Assembly: GCF_030756675.1 (NCBI RefSeq)
Contig: NZ_JAVBXD010000030.1
Span: 1-62,954 of the forward strand
Reading direction: 5' to 3'
DNA: 62,954 nucleotides
Origin: Bacillus multifaciens
Lineage (GTDB): Bacteria > Bacillota > Bacilli > Bacillales > Bacillaceae_G
Shown: positions 1-7,710 of the stretch, one piece after another
Layout of the letters: every line of letters starts with the position of its first letter
Numbering within the stretch: position 1 is the first letter of the stretch
Notes under the pieces: model-generated
Databases searched by the model: none
Told to the model about the DNA's origin: nothing
What the model saw: only the letters and a program-made list of their open reading frames with translations
Translations under genes and position numbers: made by a program

Positions 1-1
1 G

Positions 2-376
2 TACTATTTCAAAAGTGATGTAGCTAGTTTGTATGAAATGCGGGAAAACAAAGAAGGTGGACAAGCTCCATACACGTTGAAAGATATTCCGAAAAGGTAT
101 GGATTTATGGTAGATGATTGTCCATTACCATTTACTGATGAAAAACGAGAAGGTATTAATCTGTATGGGTCATTATCAGTTACAATAAGAGGTTTTCAGC
201 AGTATGTACACAAAACAGACGATAGACTAGATAAAATAGAAAAGGTGATTATTGATGAAAATAACAGCAAACGCAGAAGTGTACGCAAAAGTCGTAGAAG
301 AACAACTAAACGCAGCCACGCAAGAGAAAAATATTTATTTAGCTCGCGTAATCGAATTAGAAGCAGAAAATCGTAA
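2..376 (+). CDS. C-terminal part of phage tail/spike structural protein (partial)
   Basis: The frame is open from the window edge, so only the C-terminal end is seen. The segment reading YGFMVDDCPLPF followed by EGINLY, SLSVTIRGFQQ and a short coiled coil (DDRLDKIEKVI) resembles the C-terminal chaperone-type domains (peptidase S74-like) of phage tail spikes; this is inference from pattern. The last ~40 residues are Arg/Lys/Ser rich and lie over the next ORF in another frame, so they are probably not the original C-terminus. A frame change just before position 253 would end the protein on a TGA that overlaps the next ATG, the usual phage arrangement. Its position before the lysis genes fits the end of a tail module. 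Confidence 0.5.
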   Translation, partial: YYFKSDVASLYEMRENKEGGQAPYTLKDIPKRYGFMVDDCPLPFTDEKREGINLYGSLSVTIRGFQQYVHKTDDRLDKIEKVIIDENNSKRRSVRKSRRRTTKRSHAREKYLFSSRNRIRSRKS

Positions 377-425
377 TTTAAGAGAAGAAAATGAGAAGTT
401 GAAACCAAAGTCTACTAATAAGTAA
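255..425 (+). CDS. Small coiled-coil phage protein, 56 aa
   Basis: An ATG at 255 is preceded by AAAGGTG at a spacing of about 7 and opens a 56-codon frame ending at TAA 423-425. The protein begins MKITANAEVYAKVVEEQLNAA and continues as a charged, Glu/Lys/Asn-rich helix (RVIELEAENRNLREENEKL) with heptad-like spacing, so it is probably a coiled coil. I do not recognise the family. Small proteins of this kind often sit between tail-fibre and holin genes in Bacillus siphophages. It overlaps the longer upstream reading frame by about 120 bases in another phase; the good ribosome-binding site and protein-like composition favour this frame as the real one. Confidence 0.65.
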   Translation: MKITANAEVYAKVVEEQLNAATQEKNIYLARVIELEAENRNLREENEKLKPKSTNK

Positions 426-616
426 GGCTTTTTTTATTTTTACAACAAAATACGGCTTTTAGTTATATTTCGAAGAATGTCTTTTTCTTTTGTTTAGTGG
501 TTTAATTGTTCAGGTACCTCCTTACCAGTTCTTTAAAATAATAAATTACAATATAAAGTTAATGTGTTATTATTTTAAACGTTATGTCTCACAAATTATT
601 ACATAGGAGGAAAACT

Positions 617-2044
617 ATGAAAAAGAAATTTATGTTAATGTTGCTACTGTTTGCTTTGATGGTAGGATTAAACCCTCATACAATAACACAGGCACAAACT
701 ACTAACACACAAGGTGAACAATTTGAGCAAGGGAAATATGATTTACAAGCTGAATCTCCTTTCGGGCAGAATTGGAATAGGAATTCACTTTATGCTGGAA
801 CAGAGAATCCTAAAGTGAAATGGGAGTATAAACTTTACCAAAAAGATACTAAAGAGATTCCTCAAAGTATTAGTACGCCAAGATTTGAAGCACAACCAGC
901 AATTGGACGTGATGGAACTATCTATGCAACAACCTTTACTGGATTTAATACACATGTGAATAAAAAGTTGTACGCTTTCAATCCAGATGGTTCGGTAAAA
1001 TGGAAGAAGGAAATTATGGGGGGAGGATACAACCCGCCCGTTATTGCTGAAGATGGAACTATTTATGTTGCTGCGGGTAATTTAATTGCTTTCAATCCAG
1101 ATGGTGTGATTAAATGGCAAACGAAAGGTTCACATATTATAGATACTCCTGTTTTGGATCGTGATGGTACAATTTATGTAAGAAATGTAGAAGGAAAAAG
1201 GTTAGAAGCCTATAATCCAGATGGTTCAAAGAAGTGGTCATCAAATGAATTTATTCGTGGATCGTATGGAAGTATTCTCATTTCAAAAGATGGCACGATT
1301 TATATATTAGACGTGGATCTTGGGAATAAATATCTCTATGCTTATGATAAAAATGGTAAGGAATTGTGGCATAAATATGTTAAGGGGGAATACGGCGGTA
1401 AGGGATTCACTTTAGGGATAAATAATGAAATACTTGTAAATACACAGGACAAATTATATGTTTTTGATAAGAATGGGAACATAGTGCATCAGTGGAAAGA
1501 AAAAGATAATGAAGGATTGCTTTCCGCACCTACGATTTCTTCTAAAGATGGAACAATTTATGTGGGTGGGAAAGGTTATATTTACGCATATAATCCAGAT
1601 TATTCCATAAAATGGAAATATCCCATTAAAAAAGGGTATCCTCAAGAGGCGCCTGTAATTGATAAAAATGGTGTAATTTATGCTGAAACAGATAGTGAAC
1701 TATATGCATTAAACCCCGATGGGACGCTTAAGTGGAGTTTGCCTAAATCAACAACATATTTTAGTGTTGGTGATGCTAATAAATCAATAGCAATTGGTAA
1801 AGATGGAACCTTATACATTCTTGGAAGATATATTTCATCAAATTCTGATGATAATTATACTTCCTTAATAGCAATTGGCGATGACTATACAGACAACGTA
1901 TGTACAAAAGAAAGTACATACATGGAGGTACTTAAATCACTTCGAGCAAAAAGTAAGAAAGCAAAATTAACAGAAGATGAAAAGAAAGAAGCGCGTGATA
2001 TTTTAAAAGAGTTATCCGACGATCTTGATAAGAAAGATAACTAA
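617..2044 (+). CDS. Secreted PQQ-like beta-propeller repeat protein (prophage cargo)
   Basis: The start is ATG 617 because AGGAGG lies just ahead; the in-frame ATG at 584 has no such site. A typical signal peptide (MKKKFMLMLLLFALMVG, ending near TQAQ) precedes about eight repeats of the form DGTIYxxxxxxLYAFNPDGSxKWxx, the blade signature of PQQ/quinoprotein-like propellers, from about residue 80 to 420. The last ~45 residues are charged and helical. No catalytic motif is seen, so a binding or structural role outside the cell is likely but unproven. The gene has its own A/T-rich leader and its own terminator and lies between tail and lysis genes, the layout of a prophage moron. Confidence 0.8.
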   Translation: MKKKFMLMLLLFALMVGLNPHTITQAQTTNTQGEQFEQGKYDLQAESPFGQNWNRNSLYAGTENPKVKWEYKLYQKDTKEIPQSISTPRFEAQPAIGRDGTIYATTFTGFNTHVNKKLYAFNPDGSVKWKKEIMGGGYNPPVIAEDGTIYVAAGNLIAFNPDGVIKWQTKGSHIIDTPVLDRDGTIYVRNVEGKRLEAYNPDGSKKWSSNEFIRGSYGSILISKDGTIYILDVDLGNKYLYAYDKNGKELWHKYVKGEYGGKGFTLGINNEILVNTQDKLYVFDKNGNIVHQWKEKDNEGLLSAPTISSKDGTIYVGGKGYIYAYNPDYSIKWKYPIKKGYPQEAPVIDKNGVIYAETDSELYALNPDGTLKWSLPKSTTYFSVGDANKSIAIGKDGTLYILGRYISSNSDDNYTSLIAIGDDYTDNVCTKESTYMEVLKSLRAKSKKAKLTEDEKKEARDILKELSDDLDKKDN

Positions 2045-2072
2045 ATTTGATTTTTTAAGAATTAAATAGATT

Positions 2073-2106
2073 GTGAAAAAAAGAGGGACAAACGTCTCTC
2101 TTTTTA
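2073..2106 (+). terminator. Rho-independent terminator after the beta-propeller gene
   Basis: AAAAAGAGGGAC and GTCTCTCTTTTT pair with one mismatch around an AAAC loop and run into a T-rich tail. It isolates the cargo gene from the holin gene. Confidence 0.7.
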
Positions 2107-2128
2107 TTTTGGAAAAGGAGGAAAATCA

Positions 2129-2539
2129 ATGAATCAAATTAGTTTGTTAGTAAAATCATTTATAGCAACATCTGGTGCATTCATCGGATATTTTTTAGGA
2201 GGTTGGGACGTGTCACTGAAAATTTTAGTTACAATGGCAGCAATTGATTATGCAACAGGGATGATTGCAGCAGGATATAACGGAGAGTTAAAAAGCAAAA
2301 TCGGATTTCGAGGCATTGCCAAAAAGGTAGTGCTTTTTTTATTGGTCGGAGCTGCTACTCAAGTAGATGCTGCGATTGGTAGCAACAATGCAGTACGTGA
2401 GGCAACTATCTTTTTTTTCATGGGAAATGAGTTACTTTCTATTCTTGAAAATGCTGGTCGTATGGGTATCAAGTTACCATCTGCATTAACAAACGCTGTT
2501 GAGATCTTAAATAGTAAAAACAAAGGAGAGAATAAATAA
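2129..2539 (+). CDS. Phage holin (toxin-secretion/phage-lysis holin family)
   Basis: This 136-residue protein has two to three hydrophobic segments (about residues 5-25, 28-48 and 68-100), with the conserved-looking stretch MAAIDYATGMIAAGYNGELKSKIGFRGIAKK. This pattern is typical of the phi-C31/Cph1-like holin family of Bacillus and Clostridium phages. Holins permeabilise the cytoplasmic membrane at a set time and let the endolysin reach peptidoglycan. A strong AAAGGAGG precedes the ATG. The stop codon TAA shares its last base with the endolysin start (TAATG), so the two are translationally coupled as a lysis cassette. Confidence 0.9.
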   Translation: MNQISLLVKSFIATSGAFIGYFLGGWDVSLKILVTMAAIDYATGMIAAGYNGELKSKIGFRGIAKKVVLFLLVGAATQVDAAIGSNNAVREATIFFFMGNELLSILENAGRMGIKLPSALTNAVEILNSKNKGENK

Positions 2540-3561
2540 TGACTAAACGTATTATCGATATTTCATACCACAACGGAAATCCAGATTGGGATGTATTAGC
2601 ACCACAATTAGATTTGGCTATTTGCCGAGTACAATACGGTTCGAATAAGAAAGATGTTAAATACAACGAGTATGTGGAGGCATTAGAATCATATGGCATT
2701 CCACATGCAGCATATGCTTATGGATGCTATGTCAGTGTAGCTGATGCAGTTGTGGAAGCAAAAGACTTCCTTGTTCGTGTTAATCCTAATGCAAAATTCC
2801 TAGTTTTAGATTGTGAGAAAGACACATTAGATGCTTGCGGTGGAGATAATCTAGCAGAAGCATCACAAGCGTTCATTAATACATTAAAAGATGCTGGCTG
2901 GAAAGTGGGTTTCTATGTATCTCATGAACTGTATCCACTTTACAATTTACAAAGTGTACAAGCTGATTTTCTTTGGATTCCACGATACAGTACAAACCCA
3001 CCAAAATACGCTTGTGACATTTGGCAGTATGCAGACGGTGAAACAGGTGGATGGCTTGATGGTATCGGAAAGGTAGACCTGAACTATCTGAACGGTGACA
3101 AGTCTTTAGAATGGTTTACAGGCGGTAGTACTCAATCCTTACAACTACAAGAAGATGTTTTAGGTTATCTTACAACTACTGCTGATGTAGCCAATATTCG
3201 TAAAGAACCTAATGTAAATGCACCTATTATGCGTCAAGCTACAAAAGGACAAGGTCATACTTATTATGAATGGTCTTATGATGGTTCTCACTTCTGGTAT
3301 CGAGTAAACCCAGAAAACTGGATGCGCGATGATACAGCAAGTATCAATAAAGACGGAAAATCTCAAGGTGTCGTTTGGGTAAACGGTACTGACATCAATT
3401 TACGTAGAGGTGCATCCACTGGTGACCCTGTTATGAATAAAATTACAAAGCGTTCTGCTTATGACGTTCATTATCGTTACGAAAATTGGATTTATGTAAC
3501 GGGCGAGGGCGTTGAAGGTTGGATGTATTTTGATGAGTCATATGTGAATTGGTTGAGATAA
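2539..3561 (+). CDS. Phage endolysin: GH25 lysozyme with C-terminal SH3-like domains
   Basis: Residues 1 to about 200 form a glycoside hydrolase family 25 (N-acetylmuramidase) domain: IIDISYHNG with D7, the acidic pair in LVLDCEK (D91, E93), and IWQYADG near residue 175. The C-terminal ~140 residues contain two bacterial SH3-like wall-binding repeats (TADVANIRKEPN...WYRV and TDINLRRGAS...WIYVTGEGVEGWM). The 340-residue length suits a Bacillus phage GH25 endolysin. There is no signal peptide, as expected for a holin-dependent enzyme. It overlaps the holin gene by one base and is followed by a strong terminator. Confidence 0.93.
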   Translation: MTKRIIDISYHNGNPDWDVLAPQLDLAICRVQYGSNKKDVKYNEYVEALESYGIPHAAYAYGCYVSVADAVVEAKDFLVRVNPNAKFLVLDCEKDTLDACGGDNLAEASQAFINTLKDAGWKVGFYVSHELYPLYNLQSVQADFLWIPRYSTNPPKYACDIWQYADGETGGWLDGIGKVDLNYLNGDKSLEWFTGGSTQSLQLQEDVLGYLTTTADVANIRKEPNVNAPIMRQATKGQGHTYYEWSYDGSHFWYRVNPENWMRDDTASINKDGKSQGVVWVNGTDINLRRGASTGDPVMNKITKRSAYDVHYRYENWIYVTGEGVEGWMYFDESYVNWLR

Positions 3562-3565
3562 CTAA

Positions 3566-3603
3566 CAAAAAGCCCTGATGAAGTAGAGCATCAGGGCTTT
3601 TTG
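3566..3603 (+). terminator. Terminator after the lysis cassette
   Basis: AAAAAGCCCTGATG and CATCAGGGCTTTTT form a perfect stem around AAGTAGAG, followed by T residues. It closes the late prophage transcript. Confidence 0.9.
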
Positions 3604-3747
3604 TTGTTTGACAAGATGACAGTTTCCTAATCAAACATTAGTTATGACATTACAAATACAAAAGTAGTTAGAAACCTTTCTATATAATTATAATGTTATA
3701 TTATATAGATAAAATATGTAATTTTGCATAATGTATATATTTAATAT

Positions 3748-3962
3748 TTAATCTTTTTTCTTTTGTTGTTTCATTTCTTCTAATTCTTGTTTGGTTTTTC
3801 TCCTGACTGTGACCTCTACTCCAAGGTAATGTTCATAAACTTCCTTGAATACATCTTCAATCTTTCGTTTCCCATATGTTACTTCGCCAATATATAATCA
3901 ATCTTTCGTTTCCCATATGTTACTTCGCCAATATATAAGTGAGACTTCTTTTCCCTAGCCAT
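3748..3962 (-). pseudogene. Small gene disrupted by a 41-bp tandem duplication
   Basis: On the minus strand an ATG at 3962, with GAGGAG about 12 bases ahead, starts MAREKKSHLYIGEVTYGKRKI, then stops after 27 codons. The cause is a 41-bp segment present twice in perfect tandem (3857-3897 and 3898-3938). Removing one copy restores a 57-codon frame that ends at the TAA at 3748-3750 and continues IEDVFKEVYEHYLGVEVTV, with a Lys/Gln-rich tail. I do not know the family; the size and place at the prophage edge suggest a phage or plasmid-type small protein. The identical repeat copies imply a recent event. Confidence 0.7.
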
Positions 3963-3968
3963 AGATAG

Positions 3969-4082
3969 TTAGTACTCCTCTTTAATCCAATATCCTCTAA
4001 CATCATATTTAATGACTCTGGCAAATCGGTATGAGATAGGAAGTATGGCAAGTTCATCTTTCAATAGGTTGTCAATGCAGGA
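3969..4082 (-). pseudogene. C-terminal remnant of an unidentified gene
   Basis: The minus strand holds about 37 open codons with protein-like content (DNLLKDELAILPISYRFA followed by RVIKYDVRGYWIKEEY) ending at TAA 3969-3971, but it has no start codon and an in-frame stop directly upstream. It ends seven bases before the start of the broken small gene, as if both were once one operon. This looks like the tail end of a decayed phage gene; the family is not recognised. Confidence 0.35.
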
Positions 4083-4341
4083 TTACTTATTTTAGTTTGT
4101 CTTTATAATAATTTTTATATGTACAGGAAAAATCCTTTTTTAAGGTCATATTTTTTTAGAAATTTAAGAAAAATGTATAGGGATTATAACAAGAAAAAAC
4201 GAATGTGATTGTGGAGCATATGAAAAGATATGAAGTTTTTAATAACAGAGAGTGAAAAGGACACGATCAATTAGCGATAGTATGGATGAGTTGAAATAAA
4301 AAATAATAAAACAAATCATTATAGACGAGAATATATATAGG

Positions 4342-4372
4342 AAGAGAGTGGCTGTTATTTGACCACTCTCTT
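4342..4372. terminator. Hairpin at the prophage/host boundary
   Basis: AAGAGAGTGG and CCACTCTCTT pair perfectly over 10 bp with a 10-base loop and run into TTTT. It probably stops transcription between the prophage edge and the yceD-rpmF unit. Confidence 0.6.
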
Positions 4373-4410
4373 TTGACCACCTGTACCACACTGACCACAG
4401 CTTGTACCAC
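4361..4410. repeat. Cluster of five ACCAC motifs
   Basis: ACCAC occurs at 4362, 4376, 4385, 4394 and 4406, alternating between GACCAC and GTACCAC contexts. Short clustered direct repeats like these can be protein-binding arms, for example near a phage attachment site, but no partner site is in the window. Confidence 0.4.
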
Positions 4411-4525
4411 ATTTATTATTTACTTTATGTCCATTTTGTACAAAAGGTAAAATAACACTAGACAAAAAGCCTTATTTTATCACATAATGGACACAGTGCT
4501 TTTACAGACGTGTAAAGAAAAAATA

Positions 4526-4554
4526 TTGACAAATATACAATGGCTAGCTATAAT
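4526..4554 (+). promoter_or_regulatory. Sigma-A promoter of yceD-rpmF
   Basis: A perfect TTGACA (4526-4531), a 17-base spacer and a perfect TATAAT (4549-4554) lie about 30 bases before the yceD ATG. Such a strong housekeeping promoter suits a ribosomal-protein unit. Confidence 0.9.
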
Positions 4555-4582
4555 TTTGTTTGTTGCCTTGAGGTGATATGAT

Positions 4583-5083
4583 ATGAAATGGTCGATTCAT
4601 CAATTGAACAAATATCGACAAAAAGGACTAACGTTAGATGAGATGGTAGATGTTAGTGAGATGAAAAATGTCGAGAAAGATGTTCGAGACATTACTCCTG
4701 TTCATGTGACAGGTAGAGTTGATTTTGGCTCTAACAAATTTACGTTTCATCTACATATAACAGGAAGCATGGTATTGCCATGTTCTAGAACGTTAGTAGA
4801 TGTAACATTACCATTTGACATTGAAACAACTGAGGTGTTCTTAGTTTCGAAAGAAGATTATGAAACTGAAGCAGATTTTCATTACTTAGAAGGAGAAGTA
4901 CTTGACTTACTCCCTGTAATTAAGGAAAATATACTATTGGAGATTCCAATGCAAATTTTCAGTGAGGATGTTTCAGAAGGAACACCGATGCAAGGTCGAG
5001 ACTGGCAAGTGATTTCGGAAAAAAGCGAAGAAAAACCTGTTGATCCAAGATTAGCAGGACTTGCGAAGTTTTTTGACAAATAA
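4583..5083 (+). CDS. yceD: DUF177/YceD family protein (ylbN)
   Basis: This 166-residue acidic protein belongs to the DUF177 (YceD) family, the partner almost always encoded just before rpmF in bacteria and in plants linked to 23S rRNA processing. Recognisable features are the N-terminal [10 protein letters not shown] start, the central barrel-like stretch HVTGRVDFG with [17 protein letters not shown], and a C-terminal [13 protein letters not shown]. The exact biochemical role in Bacillus is not settled. The gene follows a consensus sigma-A promoter and lies 61 bases before rpmF, so the two are co-transcribed. Confidence 0.88.
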
Positions 5084-5144
5084 TCAGAAGACCAGTTCGG
5101 GCTTTCGTATGAAAATAACTCTCTCTTTTAAGGAGGTGGGAAGA

Positions 5145-5318
5145 ATGGCAGTACCTTTTAGAAGAACTTCTAAAACAGTAAAAAGAAAGCGTCGCACGCA
5201 TTTCAAATTATCAGTACCTGGTATGGTAGAGTGCCCAAGCTGTGGTGAAGCAAAATTAGCTCACCGTGTATGTAAAGCATGCGGTACTTACAAAGGTAAA
5301 GAAGTAATCAGCAAGTAA
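5145..5318 (+). CDS. rpmF: 50S ribosomal protein L32
   Basis: The start is ATG 5145, preceded by AAGGAGGTG; the frame is open further upstream but only L32 sequence follows this codon. The 57 residues begin [19 protein letters not shown] and carry a zinc ribbon with four cysteines (CPSC near residues 30-33 and CKAC near 43-46). This is the zinc-binding form of L32, a component of the large ribosomal subunit near the peptidyl-transferase region. It forms a two-gene unit with yceD and is followed by a strong terminator. Confidence 0.97.
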
Positions 5319-5325
5319 TTGCAAA

Positions 5326-5365
5326 AAATAAACGCAGGAGGGAAACCTCCTGCGTTTATTTTTTC
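5326..5365 (+). terminator. Terminator after rpmF
   Basis: AATAAACGCAGGAGG and CCTCCTGCGTTTATT pair around GAAA and end in T residues; a near-ideal intrinsic terminator. Confidence 0.93.
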
Positions 5366-5446
5366 GCTTTTCTTTACATGTTATTCTTCTATCTTTTCTA
5401 GTAACTGCATATGTTTAATAAAAAATGCATAAGGAGGACTAGAGAG

Positions 5447-5968
5447 ATGGCAACGACAAGACAAGATGCATGGACTGATGACGAAGATTTACTTCTGGCA
5501 GAAGTAGTGCTCCGGCATATTCGCGAAGGAGGAACGCAGCTTTCTGCCTTCAAAGAAGTAGGGAGACATTTATCGCGGACACCTGCTGCTTGTGGATTTC
5601 GTTGGAATTCTTATGTGCGTAAACAATATAAAGAACGCATTGAAGAAGCGAAGCAAATACGGAAAGCTGAAAATTATGAAGTGCAAGAACAAAAGAAAGA
5701 GAAAGTGAGCTCTCTCTCAATAACGTTAGAAGATGTAATTGTCTTTTTGCAAAGCTATAAAAAAGAAGAAGAAAAAATGGAGTTATATAAAAAAATTGAA
5801 GCATTGCAAAAGGAAAAAGAAGGGCTTTTGCAGCAATTGTCTTTGTATGAAGAAGAATACCGTACTTTATTCGATTATATTGATCGAAAAAGAAACTCGA
5901 TGGTATTAGAGCCTTCTGAAAGAGAGAGAAAACGAGAAAAAGGAATACTTGAAAAAACATCAAAATAA
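5447..5968 (+). CDS. ylbO: RsfA-family prespore transcription factor (ylbO)
   Basis: ATG 5447 is chosen because AAGGAGGA lies ahead at normal spacing. Residues 1-60 form a Myb/SANT-like DNA-binding unit ([17 protein letters not shown], then [23 protein letters not shown]), followed by a long Lys/Glu-rich coiled coil (about residues 80-150). This is the pattern of B. subtilis RsfA and its paralogue YlbO, which modulate sporulation gene expression. The protein is 173 residues. The gene is convergent with ylbP, and the two share a bidirectional terminator. Function is inferred from family membership and conserved position. Confidence 0.85.
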   Translation: MATTRQDAWTDDEDLLLAEVVLRHIREGGTQLSAFKEVGRHLSRTPAACGFRWNSYVRKQYKERIEEAKQIRKAENYEVQEQKKEKVSSLSITLEDVIVFLQSYKKEEEKMELYKKIEALQKEKEGLLQQLSLYEEEYRTLFDYIDRKRNSMVLEPSERERKREKGILEKTSK

Positions 5969-5996
5969 AAACAGCTGTCACGCAGCTGTTTTTATT
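5964..5996. terminator. Bidirectional terminator between ylbO and ylbP
   Basis: AAAAACAGCTG and CAGCTGTTTTT pair around TCACG; A-rich and T-rich flanks let it serve both convergent genes. Confidence 0.9.
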
Positions 5997-5997
5997 T

Positions 5998-6468
5998 TTA
6001 AGCAGATTCACTTTTTGTAACCGTATTCAAATTTGCATTTGGATACCAAGTGTAGAAATCACTATCGTCAATGGTTACTTTTTCGAAGTGTAATTTCTCC
6101 CAAAAATCAGCAGAATGGACTCGGGCAATCGTTTTGATAGGAAGATGCAATTGTTTTGCATAATTGACAAGCATCTTACCGAATCCTTGTTTTTGGAATG
6201 TTGGTAACACCTCAAGTTTAAAAAGTTCTACATAAGGGCCAGAAAACAAATTGATACTGGACTGTTGTCTCGTATACAAGCTCATACGTGCGACAAGAGA
6301 ACCGCCGTAATAAACTCCATAAAAAGGGGATTCGCTATCGTTCTCGATAATATTTGCTTGTAAATCCTCCAGCATAGATAATTCTTCAGCACCGCATCCT
6401 TTGAATTTTTTAAACTCTTCTAACGTTTTATAATTGATGAGCAAGCGCTCAACTTTCGGAAAATGCAT
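5998..6468 (-). CDS. ylbP: GNAT-family N-acetyltransferase (ylbP)
   Basis: The start is taken at the ATG at 6468 (MHFPKVERLLINY), which has AAGGATG ahead; the longer frame upstream has no such site. The 156 residues include the acetyl-CoA-binding signature LEVLPTFQKQGFGKMLVNYAK near the middle, a GNAT motif A with Q-x-x-G-x-G. The substrate is unknown. B. subtilis YlbP occupies the same place between the RsfA-like gene and the ketopantoate reductase gene. It is transcribed opposite to its neighbours. Confidence 0.87.
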   Translation of the reverse strand: MHFPKVERLLINYKTLEEFKKFKGCGAEELSMLEDLQANIIENDSESPFYGVYYGGSLVARMSLYTRQQSSINLFSGPYVELFKLEVLPTFQKQGFGKMLVNYAKQLHLPIKTIARVHSADFWEKLHFEKVTIDDSDFYTWYPNANLNTVTKSESA

Positions 6469-6657
6469 AGAACCACATCCTTTTCTTGTTGTAAAATAAA
6501 GAAAAGTATAAATATTTACAATAATATTATAACGCATTTTTTAATTTTTATGAAGAAAAGAGATCATTCTTTCGATACTTTTTTTAGAAGTTTGCTAAAC
6601 TAATTTTATAAACTATAATAGTAAAGCTTTTGTTAGTAGGGAATTGTTATTATCGGG

Positions 6658-6688
6658 AACTTTTTACAATTGTTTTTTGTAAAAAGTT
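6658..6688 (+). repeat. 12-bp inverted repeat upstream of the ketopantoate reductase gene
   Basis: AACTTTTTACAA and TTGTAAAAAGTT are perfectly complementary with a 7-base loop, 63 bases before the start codon. There is no clean T tail, so it may be an operator or a leader hairpin rather than a terminator. Confidence 0.55.
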
Positions 6689-6750
6689 ATTCATAATATA
6701 TCTTTTGAATTTTGATGTATAGCGTGTTTAAAACGGGGGGCTTTTTAAAG

Positions 6751-7632
6751 ATGGAGATTGGAATTGTTGGGCCAGGCGCAATTGGACTTCTTTTTGCATT
6801 TTATTTACAAAAAAATGGGCAGGATGTCACACTGTATACACGAACGGTAGAGCAATCTGAGCGCTTGGAAAAGTGCGGGATTACATGTGTACAAAACGGT
6901 ATTAGGGAAACTGTATTTCCTCATGTTAGCCCTTTAGAGAATATAAACAATGGAAGACATGATTATACATTTGTTGCTGTAAAACAATATCATTTAGAAG
7001 ATGTAATACCGTATTTGCAAGCGAAAAAACGACTAGTTTTCTTACAAAATGGGATGGGACACCTTCATTTATTGCAGCAAATTCAAGGGGCTAGCGTTGC
7101 GGTGGGGATTGTAGAGCATGGAGCGAAAAAGGAAAATGTGAGCATTGTTCATCATACTGGGGTAGGGAGTACGAAATTTGGATTCATACATGGAGAAAGG
7201 AAGCAATTTGAACCATTGTTCACTGCATTTTCTTCGAATTTATTCCCGGTAGTGGTTGAGAATGATTGGAAGCAAACGATGATAAATAAGCTTGTCGTTA
7301 ATGCGTGTATTAACCCATTAACGGCACTGTTTGGTATACAAAATGGAGAGTTATTGACAAATCCCTCGTTTCACAAAGTGATGAAGCAAGTATTTTCAGA
7401 AGTAATGGGAGTTGTCGGCAACATACAATGTAAAGAGCATTGGGATCGTGTATGCACAGTATGCGAAAATACAGCTCACAACACTTCCTCTATGTTAACG
7501 GATATACACAATAATAGAAAAACAGAAATTGATGCAATTGTCGGTTATTTAATTCAAGAAGCGAAGAAACAACAAAAATCAGTTCCGACGCTGTCTTTTT
7601 TGTATCATTCTATAAAAGGATTAGAAAGATAA
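6751..7632 (+). CDS. panE: 2-dehydropantoate 2-reductase (ketopantoate reductase, ylbQ)
   Basis: This enzyme reduces 2-dehydropantoate to pantoate with NADPH in pantothenate and coenzyme A biosynthesis. The start is ATG 6751, so the protein is 293 residues and begins with the Rossmann motif MEIGIVGPGAIGLLFA (GxGxxG). Family features follow: VAVKQYHLEDV near residue 80, FLQNGMGH near 95 and the catalytic-region lysine in NKLVVNACINPLTALF near 180. The position matches B. subtilis ylbQ. The G-rich run ahead of the start could serve as the ribosome-binding site, at a long spacing. Confidence 0.92.
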   Translation: MEIGIVGPGAIGLLFAFYLQKNGQDVTLYTRTVEQSERLEKCGITCVQNGIRETVFPHVSPLENINNGRHDYTFVAVKQYHLEDVIPYLQAKKRLVFLQNGMGHLHLLQQIQGASVAVGIVEHGAKKENVSIVHHTGVGSTKFGFIHGERKQFEPLFTAFSSNLFPVVVENDWKQTMINKLVVNACINPLTALFGIQNGELLTNPSFHKVMKQVFSEVMGVVGNIQCKEHWDRVCTVCENTAHNTSSMLTDIHNNRKTEIDAIVGYLIQEAKKQQKSVPTLSFLYHSIKGLER

Positions 7633-7710
7633 GAGATATTCTTTGCTTTTATAACGAACATTGACTACAATTTGGTTGGTGAGAGATCAGGAGATGAAAG
7701 GAAGACGTAT

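Noticed and set aside
5550-6011. 153-codon minus-strand ORF opposite the RsfA-like gene
   Set aside because: It is antisense to a coiled-coil gene rich in Lys/Glu codons, which yields Phe/Leu/Ser-rich shadows; the plus-strand gene has clear family motifs.
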